Positions 34,033 through 44,883 of a DNA stretch of 64,000 bases are shown here, piece after piece. Origin of the DNA: Flectonema sp. DT1601. Lineage: Eukaryota > Euglenozoa > Diplonemea > Diplonemida > Diplonemidae. The translations under genes were made by a program, and so were the position numbers. How positions within the stretch are numbered: the stretch's first letter is position 1; the number at the start of each line of letters is the position of its first letter. Location: positions 1 to 64,000 of the forward strand of contig OZ025843.1 in the NCBI GenBank assembly GCA_964019425.1, given 5' to 3'. Under the pieces are notes generated by a model, which ran no database searches, had not been told where the DNA came from, and saw nothing but the letters and a program-made list of their open reading frames with translations.

Positions 34033-36953
34033 CTATCCAGTAGCCTGCCATCTATCACGAGGTGTTGAAAATAGACTCTCTACCTGTTGTCGAGGTCTGT
34101 GCGATGACGTCACTCCACCATAAAGATTATTAGAACTTAGAATAGATGCGGCAATCCCGAATGAACTTTTCTCCATTGAAATCCGCATACGAGTTGGATT
34201 TGATCTGATTGTGGTATTTGGATTTCTGGTAGCGATATTAATACGAGACATCCAAACATTCCTTTCTTCAGGTGTGGTTCTGAAAGTCCAAGTTCCCCCA
34301 CCTCCCACTATAATAAAATCTGTTGTACCATTCGGTGTTATGTTCTTAATATCTTTAATTGGTTGAGAATAAACACCAGAAGTAGTCTGAGCTGTAACTG
34401 TTATGGAATGACCCTGACCTTCAATACTACACCAACAGTCAGTAAACGACTCACTGACTGTGGTCGTATCTTCAACTATTCGAGCTACTATCGGTTTTGC
34501 TCCTTCTGGAGCGCACTTCTTAAGTGCTTTCAATAGTTTTGACTCCGGGAGAAGATCAGGTACACTTTGTAATTGATTTGATGGAACGTTAGCTGGCGTG
34601 ACTCCTGACTTCCAATCAGAGATAGTACTGCTGCTAGTGTTTGGTTTGACAGGTAGCTGTTGCTGTCTTTGACTACCAGGACTCACTGATGGAGTAGTCG
34701 TCCCAGCATAGTTGATGTATGCCTCAGTTAGGGAACTTCCCGTTACTAAATTATTATGAACTTTATTAAGTCGGTTGATCGCAGATTGGGGAGCAGTCGC
34801 ATCGACATTGTGAGGCGACACAGCCGTCACATTATCAACGTTGTTGCTTATTTTGGTTAGGATTTTTTTATATTCTCTTGGACTTGTTGTTGATGTGGAT
34901 GATTCTTTTGGAATGTATTCAGGTTTTCCGATACCAGCGATGTCTAGTTTGGGTGATAACCTATCGAGTGTCATAATTGGTATTTCAAGAACACTTTCAT
35001 TCTCTTCTTCAGAAATTGAATTATCATCTGTTGTTGAATTCCTCGGAAGTCCATCTTCACCAAGAGACTCCTCACTACTCGATAGTAGAGTCGTTACTGT
35101 GTTTGAGTAAAGAGAATCGTCATCGCTGTACAGTTGGATGTCATCATACAAATCAATTTCCTCTTCTTCAGCACCAATTGGTAGATAGAACCAATCATCA
35201 ACACAATTACCTTTTTGAAGAAATTCCAAAAACTGAATTCTCTCCCCGTGTAGTATCCTCACCTCCTTAACACGAGAACCCCATTCTGTTACATCTTCCC
35301 AAGGGGCTGGGTAACGAGGTATGACAGTGTCTGAGTTATACTCAATTGGAGTATGAAGAGGTTTGTAGTTGTACGTCAATAGAGGTCTGGTCTGCTCTAA
35401 ATCATCTTCATGTTCAAGAGAGGGTTCAGCATAGTGTAGTCCGTGAGTTTCATCAGTCGTTTGTTGAAACAATTCATTCAAATCGTAAACAACATTCGCT
35501 GCTATTCGACCACCTGCTAACTCCACTACTGCAGCTGCAGTGTTGTCAGGTCTGCTGTAGCATTTTATTTTATTGTGGTCAGCTGAAGTTATCATTTCCA
35601 CTCCTTTTGGAAAATCTAAAAACGATATTCTCGGGTTGTCGCAATTTTCACAAAACGCTGGAGTCTTGGTTCGAATATCTGTTACTCGAAACCATCTCTC
35701 TGGGATACTCGCGAGCATCGGTTCCATAGCTTTAACGTATAAAAGCCAGTTGACGTAAGCATCACGTGAATTTCTGTCTTCTTTTTTTGATGCTATTTCA
35801 GCGCTGTAAATACCCTCATCACCAATCATCGTAAAGACATTGAAATTATTAATATTAACTCTGATCGTCAGATCCTTGAGAGGAATTACAACGCTGCTTG
35901 CTTTCATGAATCCCAACATTTTCTTTGAAATTGTGACCTGACCAGCAGTAGTTGTGCTGAGGGTTCGAGCATAGAATTGATCTTCGTCGGGTAGTTTCAT
36001 TTTCAAATCTTGTGTTGGAGGTTTTTCCATTTTTTGTCCACATCCTCCTTGGTTTATAGACTTGTTACAGTCGCTTTTAATTCCTGATATAAAGAATTCA
36101 ACATGTCTTTGGGTCTCTGCTTCAGCGAATGGTTGTGGCTCTGGTAGATCATCAAGCAGACTTAATAAACTAGTTCTTACTCTGGTGACTTCCAGTCGGA
36201 GAAGGAAGTCTCGGAAGAGTTGAACCCACTCATCTCGTTCTTGAGTTGAACTGTTTGTTATTTTTGACTTTATCTTAAAACTATACAGAAAATAGTAATA
36301 TAACAACTTGTTGATGATTTTTTTTGTTTGCGGTGTCACGAAAAAACCCCCCCGTGAACAGACGTGTGCTGCCCCCCAACATTATTTTTCATTCTTACAA
36401 TAGTTGTTAAATGCAAAAAAAAAGAAATAACTTTTCAATGTAAATAATAAAACACATACTTGCATGCGAACTCTGAGTAGAATGGAACACCATTTTTAGA
36501 AACTCCATTCAACGTGAGTAACAAATGACCATATCGATACTCTGCATCAGGAGGTAGGTTTCTAGCACATGGGAATTGAAGCGCTTCATCAGCTGGGAGA
36601 TATCCTTTTTCAACTTCTTTGAGATTTGATAAAAATAAAAATTGTTTAAGACCGCGGTCTCCCGGAACATCAAACTTCGATACTCTCAACAATGATTCCC
36701 CCCAGTCTTTGGGATTCACAAGTACTTCACATATCCTGGGTTTCCACGGAGTCTTCTCGCTTTGGTTTTTGTGTCGTTTTAAACGATCTCTTGCTCTGAC
36801 ACCTACTTTCTGACGAACATACATCCAACTCCTCTCAACTAAAGTATCCTCCAGTGATACGAGGGTGTTCCCATTTAGGGCACTCCATTCTGATGTCCCA
36901 CTCTGACCAGTTCCAATTGCCTCCTCTTCGCTGTACGTTTTGGGCAATCCCAT
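34033..36953 (-). CDS. PH-domain signalling/adaptor protein, two exons
   Basis: Exon 1 is 36953-36460 and exon 2 is 36250-34033; intron 36251-36459 (209 nt) splits a codon (phase 2). The product is 903 aa from MGLPKTYSEE. The splice completes a first PH domain at about residues 40-185, because the junction reads FACNSTQERDEWVQLF, the classic last-helix pattern with its invariant Trp. A second PH-like module lies at about 210-350 (ending VNWLLYVKAM), and a third near the C-terminus (about 755-850, EERNVWMSRI). The middle is acidic and Ser/Thr-rich. It probably binds membrane phosphoinositides and acts as an adaptor. No catalytic domain is seen. A CACAG acceptor at 36975 precedes the start. Confidence 0.75.
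36361..36427 (+). repeat. Short retroposon copy inside the PH-gene intron
   Basis: GTGTGCTGCC, then CATTCTTACAATAGTTGTTAAATGC and an A run, match the 3' end of the element at 7306-7372. Its presence accounts for this intron being 209 nt where the other seven are 63-89 nt. Confidence 0.65.
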
Positions 36954-37556
36954 CGGTAGTGTCAACAACAACTCCTGTGAAAAGGGAATCAGATTAGAAT
37001 TGTGTTTTTTTTTTTTGTTATTATTTCTATTCTTTCATATTATTGATTACTATCGCCTCCCCAATTTAATTATTTTTGTAAAAACGGGGTTAATCAGAAT
37101 TTCTATTTTTTTTTTTTTTTTTTTTTTAAACGAGAGCTAGAGGGTGAAAAACAGAAAAAAAAAAAAAGAAAAAAAAAGGGTCTTTCCGTTCTTTATCAGG
37201 ATACGAACGAGAAAAGATATTAGGAAAGAGTAAGAGAGAACGCTATGGTTTAATATTTTTGAATCAAAAAAAATCAAACGCAAATATTCGTAGAACAAAC
37301 AAACAAAAAATTGTTGGTTTCGGGGCTAACATTAAGAAACCTTTCTTCGGACAATTCTCCTTACCCAGCCCTCTTCAGCGAAGAAAGTAAGGGGGACACT
37401 GCGGTGTCAGGCCTGTCCAACTGCGTTAGTCAGTATTATTAATTTTAGTATAAAAAAAAGTGAGAATAAAAAACAATGATAAGTATTAAAATACGTAGTC
37501 TCAACTCTTAATGTTGCTATAGTACTACTTGTCTCTTTGAAATCAATTAAAGAAAA

Positions 37557-37762
37557 AACAGCATCTTTCATTATAATACGACCACGTGTGCCATTTGCCC
37601 ACATACCACGAAGGAATAGAACCCCCCAGAACAGTATCGAGGATCGTTCACCCCTTTATAAAAGTACTACAAAGATTAGGCAGCACATAGCCATATCGCG
37701 AATGAAAACCAAAAGGATCAGGTAAGATGACAGTCAGTTTATGGTCGTAACTGCGCCGGACC
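37557..37762 (+). repeat. Dispersed 450-bp repeat, 3' half only (copy B)
   Basis: ATAATACGACCACGTGTGCC through AGGATCAGGTAAGATGACAG and ACTGCGCCGGAC match copy A. The hairpin-bearing 5' half is missing. Confidence 0.75.
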
Positions 37763-38137
37763 TGGTTCTTACTAATACATAATAAAAAGGAGAAAAAAAG
37801 AAAAAAAAAGAGAGGCAAGCATGACTGGCATAAAACGACAAATCACACAAGGAGCTGCATGCTGTCAACAACTTTCTTTTTTTTTTTTTTTTTTTTTCAG
37901 ATTGTAAATAAAATAAAACATGTTAATCAAAAGTTACTAAAGTTCATCGAAGAAGGTTTTGTAATCAGAAGAAACATTATTTATTTACTTATGGAGCCTT
38001 AAAAAATTATGAAAATTATTGCCGTGAACAAAAGAATTCTAATGCGGTTCCATGATATAAATCAGTTTTCTAAATTAGGGCAGAAAACTAGGGGAGGGAA
38101 AAAAAAATGCGAAAAAGAACAAATCTTACGTAAAACT

Positions 38138-38280
38138 TTGTGGTGGTTGTCCACCAGTTGGATTCTTGTGTTTACACGCAACCGTAACCCAGATAAGCTA
38201 AAAAGGTCGCGTGCAATCAATATTTTGTATTCTCTCACACAATTAATTGTTGAGGATGGAAAAAAAAAAAAAACGAGAAC
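38138..38280 (+). repeat. SINE-like retroposon (copy in unit 1)
   Basis: It begins TGGTGGTTGTCCACCAGTTG, A-box-like and shared with the tRNA-like head at 17965. It passes through AACCCAGATAAGCTAAA and ends near TGTTGAGGATGG plus an A run. A diverged copy lies at 41172-41330. Confidence 0.55.
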
Positions 38281-38872
38281 AGAATAAGAACGAAAAAAAT
38301 GGAAGATACCAATAACGTCATATTACGAAATGTCCGGACAACTCATGTTTGCGAATAAGGACTGGTACCGTCCTTAAACACAACCAATGTATGTGTCGGT
38401 ATTTTTTTCTCGCAACAACGATGCCGCATATGCTGATTCGCTCCTTAAGAACAAATAAAAAGGACAAAAAAAAAAAAAAAAAAAAAAAAAAAAACAGTAA
38501 GAAAGGGAAAAGAGAATAAGATTTTCAATACGTTTATATTAAGTCGATGCGAAAGGAAGTTTTCGCAAAAAGAAATAAAAAAAGAGCGAAGATTTCAGTC
38601 CACTTACAGGCGATGCGTTTCTTTGCATAAAAAAATCGTCAAACAATAAATTAAAAACGTATTTAAACACCTACCCTACTACTCCTTACTACTCTCTCAG
38701 GTACAAAAAGTAACGCGATAGCTGAAATTAAATTGGTCGTTAATTCGATTTTGACGCATATATTTTCTAAAAGACGAAGTTTCTTATTGTACGAGAGATG
38801 GCAGCAGGTTTCAGTAAAAGTAATTAAATAGTAAAACAACGCAGAAAGGGAAACAACAATAACAGTTTTTTC

Positions 38873-40132
38873 TCATAATTTAGTTTTCCCGATGATAACT
38901 GCTGCTGGATGAGCATTGGAAAAAGTGAGTGAATTCCCCTTCGGTTTTCCAACTAATTCCTTCTTTACGTTGAATGTTAAATCGTGAGCGACGTCGATGA
39001 ATATTTGTTGAGCAGCAGCATCAGATTCAAAGTTATGTCTCATTTCTCTCATCATCCAAATCGCTTTTAGAATGTGTTCCTCATCGTACGCCATTGCCGT
39101 CTTAACTATCGTCTCCCAGTTGCGAGTGTCTGGGATTGGTTTCTTATCATCAACAACTTTAGACAAGTCTCCACTTATAAAGCATCTCAACACCCTAACG
39201 ACTTCACTGAAACCAGGAAGACCTTGAGCTACGAATGCCGCTAAGAATCCTCTCATCCAAGAACCTACTATTTCACACTGTTGTTCATAAGGCATTGTCA
39301 CGTTTTCAATCATCTGCCAACATGACCACAGTGAAGTCAGTCCGTGGAGAACAAAGAAATTATTACCGGATGCTTTAATCACAGCAGTTGCGAATAAAAT
39401 CAAGCGGAGGAGTTCTGATCGCATGTCTTCTTCTTTTGGGAGTTTCAAAGGGGAACTAAAGGCTCTGAGACCCGACAGACAGCCGAGTGCTTTTATTTGA
39501 AACCCTCCAGCTTCTGGTCTCGATTGGCGGCTACCTCTTTCAAAACATTCTGATTGGATGCTGTCTTTGGTAGCAACTGTGATCTCACACCACTGCTGAA
39601 TAGTTTCAAGTAGGTTTTGGTTGGAAGAAAAGTCAATTTCCTGCTTGTCTGCTTCCCTCAAACTCCTCGCGTGCATGTAAGCGAGTCCTTCAGCAACCAA
39701 ACAGGGAGACTTCGATTCAACGCCGAGACCTAACTGTAGTATTGGATGGAAGGCACCAGCAACACACCCACGTGTGACACGAGGAAGATGTTTTTGAACA
39801 CTTTGTTCTATTCCATGTTTCTCAACTTCAGAATCAAAGAAGGCAGTGAGAGCATCCATATTCTCACGATACGGATTAATGAAAGAATCGATATTATCAT
39901 TGGTGATGACTGCAGAGGATTTTGGGTAGTCAGGACGGAGTTCCAACCTTCTGGCGTACTCGGCAGCCCGTTTTCTCATTTCATCTTCAGGAATGTTGCA
40001 TCTTAAAAGCGTAACGACAACCCACATAATATGATTAGAGAGAAAACCATCGTATTCGATAGCGTACTTCCTCAATTCTTTCATCATACCGTCAGCTTGC
40101 GACTGAATTTCAGAACTAGTGCGGGACATCAT
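38873..40132 (-). CDS. Questin oxidase-like protein, paralogue 1
   Basis: The gene encodes 419 aa and has no intron. The family signature is clear: LPRVTRGCVAGAFHPILQLG, then VAEGLAYMHA, HGLTSLW (the family HxVT site) and DEEHILKAIW. These are the hallmarks of the questin oxidase-like (DUF4243, AflY) family, whose fungal members perform Baeyer-Villiger-type ring cleavage in polyketide pathways. Compared with paralogue 2 it lacks the first ten residues: the MRFYRPTLN start region has been lost upstream of 40132, so translation must begin at MMSRTSS. The CACAG acceptor at 40146 is only 14 nt above. It is about 90 percent identical by eye to paralogue 2. The substrate is unknown, and there is no polyketide synthase nearby. 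Confidence 0.8.
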   Translation of the reverse strand: MMSRTSSEIQSQADGMMKELRKYAIEYDGFLSNHIMWVVVTLLRCNIPEDEMRKRAAEYARRLELRPDYPKSSAVITNDNIDSFINPYRENMDALTAFFDSEVEKHGIEQSVQKHLPRVTRGCVAGAFHPILQLGLGVESKSPCLVAEGLAYMHARSLREADKQEIDFSSNQNLLETIQQWCEITVATKDSIQSECFERGSRQSRPEAGGFQIKALGCLSGLRAFSSPLKLPKEEDMRSELLRLILFATAVIKASGNNFFVLHGLTSLWSCWQMIENVTMPYEQQCEIVGSWMRGFLAAFVAQGLPGFSEVVRVLRCFISGDLSKVVDDKKPIPDTRNWETIVKTAMAYDEEHILKAIWMMREMRHNFESDAAAQQIFIDVAHDLTFNVKKELVGKPKGNSLTFSNAHPAAVIIGKTKL

Positions 40133-40310
40133 GTTTAGTGTCGGACTGTGTTTGTAAAAAGTAATGTTAAAAATGTTTTGATTTAGACCACGATTCTGGT
40201 GAAGAATTACTTTAACTTCATTGTGAATGACAACAATACAACTCTTCGATTACGTAAGATAAGTGAAGCAACTATTCAGGTGAAAAAATAAAGAAGTTAA
40301 ACATTCCTGT

Positions 40311-40405
40311 GTTGTGTTGGTGTCTTTTTTCTCACAATAGCTGACTGACAGACAAAAAAAGGTCAAAATTCGAAGTTGTCATCAGATTTTACGAAGTACA
40401 AGTAA
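40311..40405 (-). promoter_or_regulatory. Conserved upstream block of questin-like gene 1
   Basis: About 90 bp (GTCAAAATTCGAAGTTGTCATC core, TTTTACGAAGTACAAGTA end) is nearly identical to 43135-43222 upstream of paralogue 2 and absent above paralogue 3. It is either duplicated promoter or leader sequence, or simply part of the duplicated block. Confidence 0.4.
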
Positions 40406-40570
40406 CGGCCACACCCCCCCAAACCAGAAATTTAGTTAGTAGTATTAATAGTTATCAGTTAATCAAAGAAGAAAAATTAAATTAAAAATTTCACAGACAA
40501 CAAACAAATAATAGTTGGTTTTCTGGGGTTAAAATTAAAAAGAAAATTAGCTGTTAGTTAGCAAAATACA

Positions 40571-41012
40571 GTACGAGGGGTCTGGGTAGCCCGCATCAGT
40601 AAGGACCCAATCGCGAAGATTGTAGTTTCATAGTATTGGCTGGAAGTGATCGACTTCCAGCCTCCACCTTGCCCAGAGGCTAACAGGTTGTAAACAACTA
40701 AAGAAAATAAAAGAGAAACGATCTGGGAGTGGGGAGAAGGTGAAAAAAATAAAAAAAAATATCTTTTTTATTCCATAAAACAGCATCTTTCTTTATAATA
40801 CGACCACATGTGCCGTTTGCCCACATACCACGAAGGAATAGAAAACCCCGGAACAGTACCGAGGATCGTTAACCCAGTTGTCCAAAGCTACTGCGGGTGA
40901 TAATAGAATCATAAAATTGGGCAGCACATAGCCATATCACTCAGCAAGAAATGAAAACCAAAAGGATCAGGTAAGATGACAGTCAGTTTAAGGTCATAAC
41001 TGCGCCGGACTA
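40571..41012 (+). repeat. Dispersed 450-bp repeat, near full length (copy C)
   Basis: It matches copy A from GGGTCTGGGTAGCCCGC, with the same perfect GGCTGGAAGT hairpin, through to ACTGCGCCGGAC. It sits at the boundary of the tandem gene duplication. Confidence 0.8.
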
Positions 41013-41171
41013 AAAAATTGGGTGCCGATCGAAAAAAAAAGAAGAGAGAAAAAGAAAAAAAACAGAAACGTGTCTTTTTTCTTCTCATAATATAAATCTG
41101 TTTTCTAAATTAAGGCTGAAAACTGTAAAAAAAAAAAAAAAAATTGCGAAATAAATTTTGTTTGAATTTTG

Positions 41172-41330
41172 TGGTGGCTGTCTACTAATTGGATTTTTTT
41201 GTTTACACACGAAACTGTAACCCAGATAAGCTAAAAGAGACGCGTGCAATCAAATATATTTTCTTTTGTTTCTCTCTTACAATTAATTTGTTGAGGATGG
41301 AAAAGAAATGGGAAAAATAATAAGAACGAA
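41172..41330 (+). repeat. SINE-like retroposon (copy in unit 2)
   Basis: TGGTGGCTGTCTACTAATTG through AACCCAGATAAGCTAAA and TTGTTGAGGATGG parallel the copy at 38138. This copy was carried by, or predates, the segmental duplication. Confidence 0.55.
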
Positions 41331-41773
41331 AAAAAAGCGAAGATACCAATAACGTCATATTACGAAATGTCCGGACAACTCATGCTTGCGAATAAGGACT
41401 GGTACCGTCCTTAAACACAACCAATGTATGTGTCGGTATTTTTTTCTCGCAACAACGATGCCGCATATGCTGACTCGATCCTTACTTCTGATTATTAAGA
41501 TCAAATAAAAAGGACAAAAAAACAAAAAAAAAAAAGAAAATCCGCAAGAAAAAATAATAATTAGGAAGAACTCTAGTCCTTACAACAGGACGTGCGTCTC
41601 TTAGTTTGACGCTTGTTGTTATTTTCATTTTTTTTTTTTTTTTTTTTTTAAATAATTTCCACACCACCTTTCAAAGATTATTTCCTTGAGGGGACTTGGA
41701 TAAATAAATCAAGGGTTAAGGTTGAGGGGGGGGCATAGCAACAACAATAATAAATAAAACAGTTCTTTTCTCA

Positions 41774-43063
41774 TTATTTGTTTTTTTGCATGATATTTGC
41801 TGCAGGGTCCGCATTGGAAAAAGTGAGTGAATTCCCCTTCGGTTTTCCAACTAATTCCTTCTTTACGTTGAATGCTAAATCGTGAGCGACGTCGATGAAT
41901 ATTTGTTGAGCAGCAGCATCAGATTCAAAGTGATGTCTCATTTCTCTCATCATCCAAATCGCTTTTAGAATGTGTTCCTCATCGTACGCCATTGCCGTCT
42001 TAACTATCGTCTCCCAGTTGCGAGTGTCTGGGATTGGTTTCTTATCATCAACAACTTTAGACAAGTCTCCACTTATAAAGCATCCCAACACCCTAACGAC
42101 TTCACTGAAACCAGGAAGACCTTGAGCTACGAATGCCGCTAAGAATCCTCTCATCCAAGAACCTACTATTTCACACTGTTGTTCATAAGGCATTGTCACG
42201 TTTTCAATTATTTCCCAACATGACCACAGTGAAGTCAGTCCGTGGAGAACAAAGAAATTATTACTGGATGCTTTGGTTGCGGCAGTTGCGAATAAAAACA
42301 AGCGGAGGAGTTCTGATCGAATGTCTTCTTCTTTTGGGAGTTTCAAAGGAGATTTGAAGGCTTTGAGACCTGACAGACTGCCGAGTGCTTTTATTTGAAA
42401 CCCTCCTGTTTCTGGTTTCACTTCGTAGAAAGCTCTTTCAAAACATTCTGATTGGATGCTGTCTTTGGTAGCAACTGTGATCTCACACCACTGCTGAATA
42501 GTTTCAAGTAGGTTTTGGTTGGAAGAAAAGTCAATTTCCTGCCTGTCTGCTTCCCTCCAACACCTCGCGTGCATGTAAGCGAGTCCTTCAGCAACCAAAC
42601 AGGGAGACTTCGATTCAACGCCGAGACCTAACTGCAGCACTGGATGGAAGGCACCAGCAACACACCCACGTGTGACACGAGGAAGATGTTTTTGAACACT
42701 TTGTTCTATTCCGTGTTTCTCAACTTCAGAATCAAAGAACGCAGTGAGAGCATCCATATTCTCACGATACGGATTTACGAAAGAATCGATATTATCATTG
42801 GTGATGACTGCAGAGGATTTTGGGTAGTCAGAGCACAGTTCTAAACTTCTGTGGATGGCATACCTGGCAGCCCGTTTTCTCATTTCATCTTCAGGAATGT
42901 TGCATCTCAAAAGTGGAATGACAACCCACATAATATGATTAGAGAAGAAACCATCGTATTCGATAGCGTACTTCCTCAACTCCCTCATCATACCGTCAGC
43001 TTGCGACTGAACTTCAGAACTAGTGCGGGACATCATGTTTAGTGTCGGACGATAGAATCGCAT
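41774..43063 (-). CDS. Questin oxidase-like protein, paralogue 2
   Basis: The gene encodes 429 aa with the complete N-terminus (MRFYRPTLN) and has no intron. Motifs are LPRVTRGCVAGAFHPVLQLG at about 127-146, VAEGLAYMHA at about 157-166, FVLHGLTSLW and DEEHILKAIW, all as in the questin oxidase-like (DUF4243) family. The last residues (ADPAANIMQKNK) differ from paralogue 1 (AHPAAVIIGKTKL), although the DNA just before is almost identical. A TTTTCACAG acceptor lies at 43074, 11 nt above the ATG. This copy looks the most intact of the three. Confidence 0.82.
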   Translation of the reverse strand: MRFYRPTLNMMSRTSSEVQSQADGMMRELRKYAIEYDGFFSNHIMWVVIPLLRCNIPEDEMRKRAARYAIHRSLELCSDYPKSSAVITNDNIDSFVNPYRENMDALTAFFDSEVEKHGIEQSVQKHLPRVTRGCVAGAFHPVLQLGLGVESKSPCLVAEGLAYMHARCWREADRQEIDFSSNQNLLETIQQWCEITVATKDSIQSECFERAFYEVKPETGGFQIKALGSLSGLKAFKSPLKLPKEEDIRSELLRLFLFATAATKASSNNFFVLHGLTSLWSCWEIIENVTMPYEQQCEIVGSWMRGFLAAFVAQGLPGFSEVVRVLGCFISGDLSKVVDDKKPIPDTRNWETIVKTAMAYDEEHILKAIWMMREMRHHFESDAAAQQIFIDVAHDLAFNVKKELVGKPKGNSLTFSNADPAANIMQKNK

Positions 43064-43134
43064 AAAACGTGTGCTGTGAAAAGTAATGTTAAGAATACTA
43101 AATACACTACAAGTTTATAGTCGAAATAGAAAGA

Positions 43135-43222
43135 GTTGTGTTGGTGTCTTTCTCACAATAGCTGACTGACAGACAAAAAGGTCAAAATTCGAAGTTGTCA
43201 TCAGATTTTACGAAGTACAAGT
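43135..43222 (-). promoter_or_regulatory. Conserved upstream block of questin-like gene 2
   Basis: It corresponds to 40311-40405 above paralogue 1, with very few differences. Only this block and the gene body are conserved, while the sequence between them has drifted. Confidence 0.4.
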
Positions 43223-43521
43223 AGGCAACCCAATTTAGGATCAATAGTTTGAAAAGAAAAAAATATTAAAAAAAAGAGACAGAGCTAATCCCGAGTATGA
43301 TTACAAGAGGAACTCTGTTACTTCAAATTAATACAAAAATATTTAGGCCAAGAATCAGTTTAATATCCAGACGCTATAAAAAGGTCGGTGTTTTTTTTCT
43401 AACTCGGAAGCTTTTGTCACAGAAGGTCAAAATGAGAGGTATCAAATTGAATGAGAATAGAATAATTTAATAAGAGGAACTTATTATCTGTTCTCTTCGA
43501 ACAGCTCTCGTCATCTAACCG

Positions 43522-44811
43522 TCAGATTAATTGTGACATCACCCTCTCGATGGTAACCGCGGGGGCGATGCTAGAGAACGTCAGTGAATTCCCATCTGGT
43601 TTTCCCACTAAGTCTTTTGGTACATCATAGGCTAGATGGTTGGCAGTGTTCAGGAAAATATAATTTGCAATATCATCGTCGTAATGTTCCTTCATTTCTC
43701 TCATCATCCAAATTGCTTTTAGAATGTGTTCCTCATCATACGGTATTGATGTGTTTATAACATCATTCCAAGTGTTGAATTCAATGCCATCACTATTGAC
43801 AATAACTTTAGATGAATCATTGTTTATAAAGCATCCCAACACCCTAACGACTTCACTGAAACCAGGAAGACCTTGACACACAAATGCTGCAAAGAATCCT
43901 CTCATCCAAGAACCTACTATTTCACACTGTTGTTCATAAGGCATTGTCACGTTTTCAATCATCTGCCAACATGACCACAGTGAAGTCAGTCCGTGAACGA
44001 CGACAAAATTATTTCCAGACGCGGTTATAACATTTGAGGCGAATAAAAACATGCGGAGGAGTTCTGATCGAATGTCTTCTTCTTTTGGGAGTTTCAAAGG
44101 AGATTTGAAGGCTTTGAGACCTGTTAAGCAGCCGATTGTTTTTAATTGAAATTTATTAACATCTGGTGCTGGAGAATAATACTGATCATCAAAACATTCT
44201 GATTGGATGCTGTCTTTGGTAGCAACTGTGATCTCACACCACTGCTGAATAGTTTCAAGTAGGTTTTGGTTGGAAGAAAAGTCAATTTCCTGCCTGTCTG
44301 CTTCCCTCCAACACCTCGCGTGCATGTAAGCGAGTCCTTCAGCTACCAAACAGGGAGATTGTGACTCAACGCCGAGACCTAACTGCAGTATTGGGTGAAA
44401 TACAGCTCCTCCACACCCACGTGTGACACGAGGAAGATGTTTTTGAACACTTTGTTCTATTCCATGTTTCTCAACTTCAGAATCAAAGAACGCAGTGAGA
44501 GCATCCATATTCTCACGATACGGATTTACGAAAGAATCGATATTATCATTGGTGATGACTGCAGAGGATTTTGGGAAGTCAGAGCAGAGTTCTAATTTTT
44601 GATTCGCGTATCTGGCAGCTCGTATTCTCACTTCATCTACGCTGACGTTGCATTTCAGCTGCGACAACACAACCCAAGCAATGTGATTAGAAAGACCACT
44701 ACCGTATTCAATATAATACTTACGTAGCTCTCTCATTATTTGTTCAGCTTCACTCCGTATTTCAGAACTTGGACGCGACATCATTCCGAGAGTTGGTCGA
44801 TAAAATCGCAT
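43522..44811 (-). CDS. Questin oxidase-like protein, paralogue 3 (divergent mosaic)
   Basis: The gene encodes 429 aa from ATG 44811 and has the same family motifs. The family site reads CGGAVFHPILQLG, so the GAFHP signature is altered to GAVFHP with flanking changes. At DNA level the blocks 43850-44000, 44050-44125 and 44195-44600 are nearly identical to paralogues 1 and 2. The first 75 residues, the stretch near 44130-44195 and the last 100 residues are strongly diverged. That patchwork indicates gene conversion among copies. A T9-GCAG acceptor at 44825 lies 14 nt above the ATG. Confidence 0.8.
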   Translation of the reverse strand: MRFYRPTLGMMSRPSSEIRSEAEQIMRELRKYYIEYGSGLSNHIAWVVLSQLKCNVSVDEVRIRAARYANQKLELCSDFPKSSAVITNDNIDSFVNPYRENMDALTAFFDSEVEKHGIEQSVQKHLPRVTRGCGGAVFHPILQLGLGVESQSPCLVAEGLAYMHARCWREADRQEIDFSSNQNLLETIQQWCEITVATKDSIQSECFDDQYYSPAPDVNKFQLKTIGCLTGLKAFKSPLKLPKEEDIRSELLRMFLFASNVITASGNNFVVVHGLTSLWSCWQMIENVTMPYEQQCEIVGSWMRGFFAAFVCQGLPGFSEVVRVLGCFINNDSSKVIVNSDGIEFNTWNDVINTSIPYDEEHILKAIWMMREMKEHYDDDIANYIFLNTANHLAYDVPKDLVGKPDGNSLTFSSIAPAVTIERVMSQLI

Positions 44812-44883
44812 TTACTCAGTTAAGCTGCAAAAAAAAACTTTATTATCTTGTTGAGAGTAATTGGTGTGACAGAGGAATGGTTG

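Larger units (their letters stand above)
36978..38872. other. Intergenic, upstream half of the first questin-like duplication unit
   Basis: The stretch contains T and A runs, the partial 450-bp repeat copy (37557-37762), a SINE-like copy near 38140 and a 180-bp segment (38306-38470) repeated at 41341-41515. No gene is supported. Confidence 0.6.
40133..41773. other. Intergenic between questin-like paralogues 1 and 2
   Basis: The stretch holds the upstream block shared with paralogue 2 (40311-40405), then copy C of the 450-bp repeat, a SINE-like copy and the 180-bp repeated segment. No gene is supported. Confidence 0.6.

Noticed and set aside
36251-36339. PH protein exon 2 starting at MTPQTKK
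   Set aside because: Those residues are intron sequence, with a non-ATG start. The acceptor AACAG at 36251 restores the PH domain in frame.
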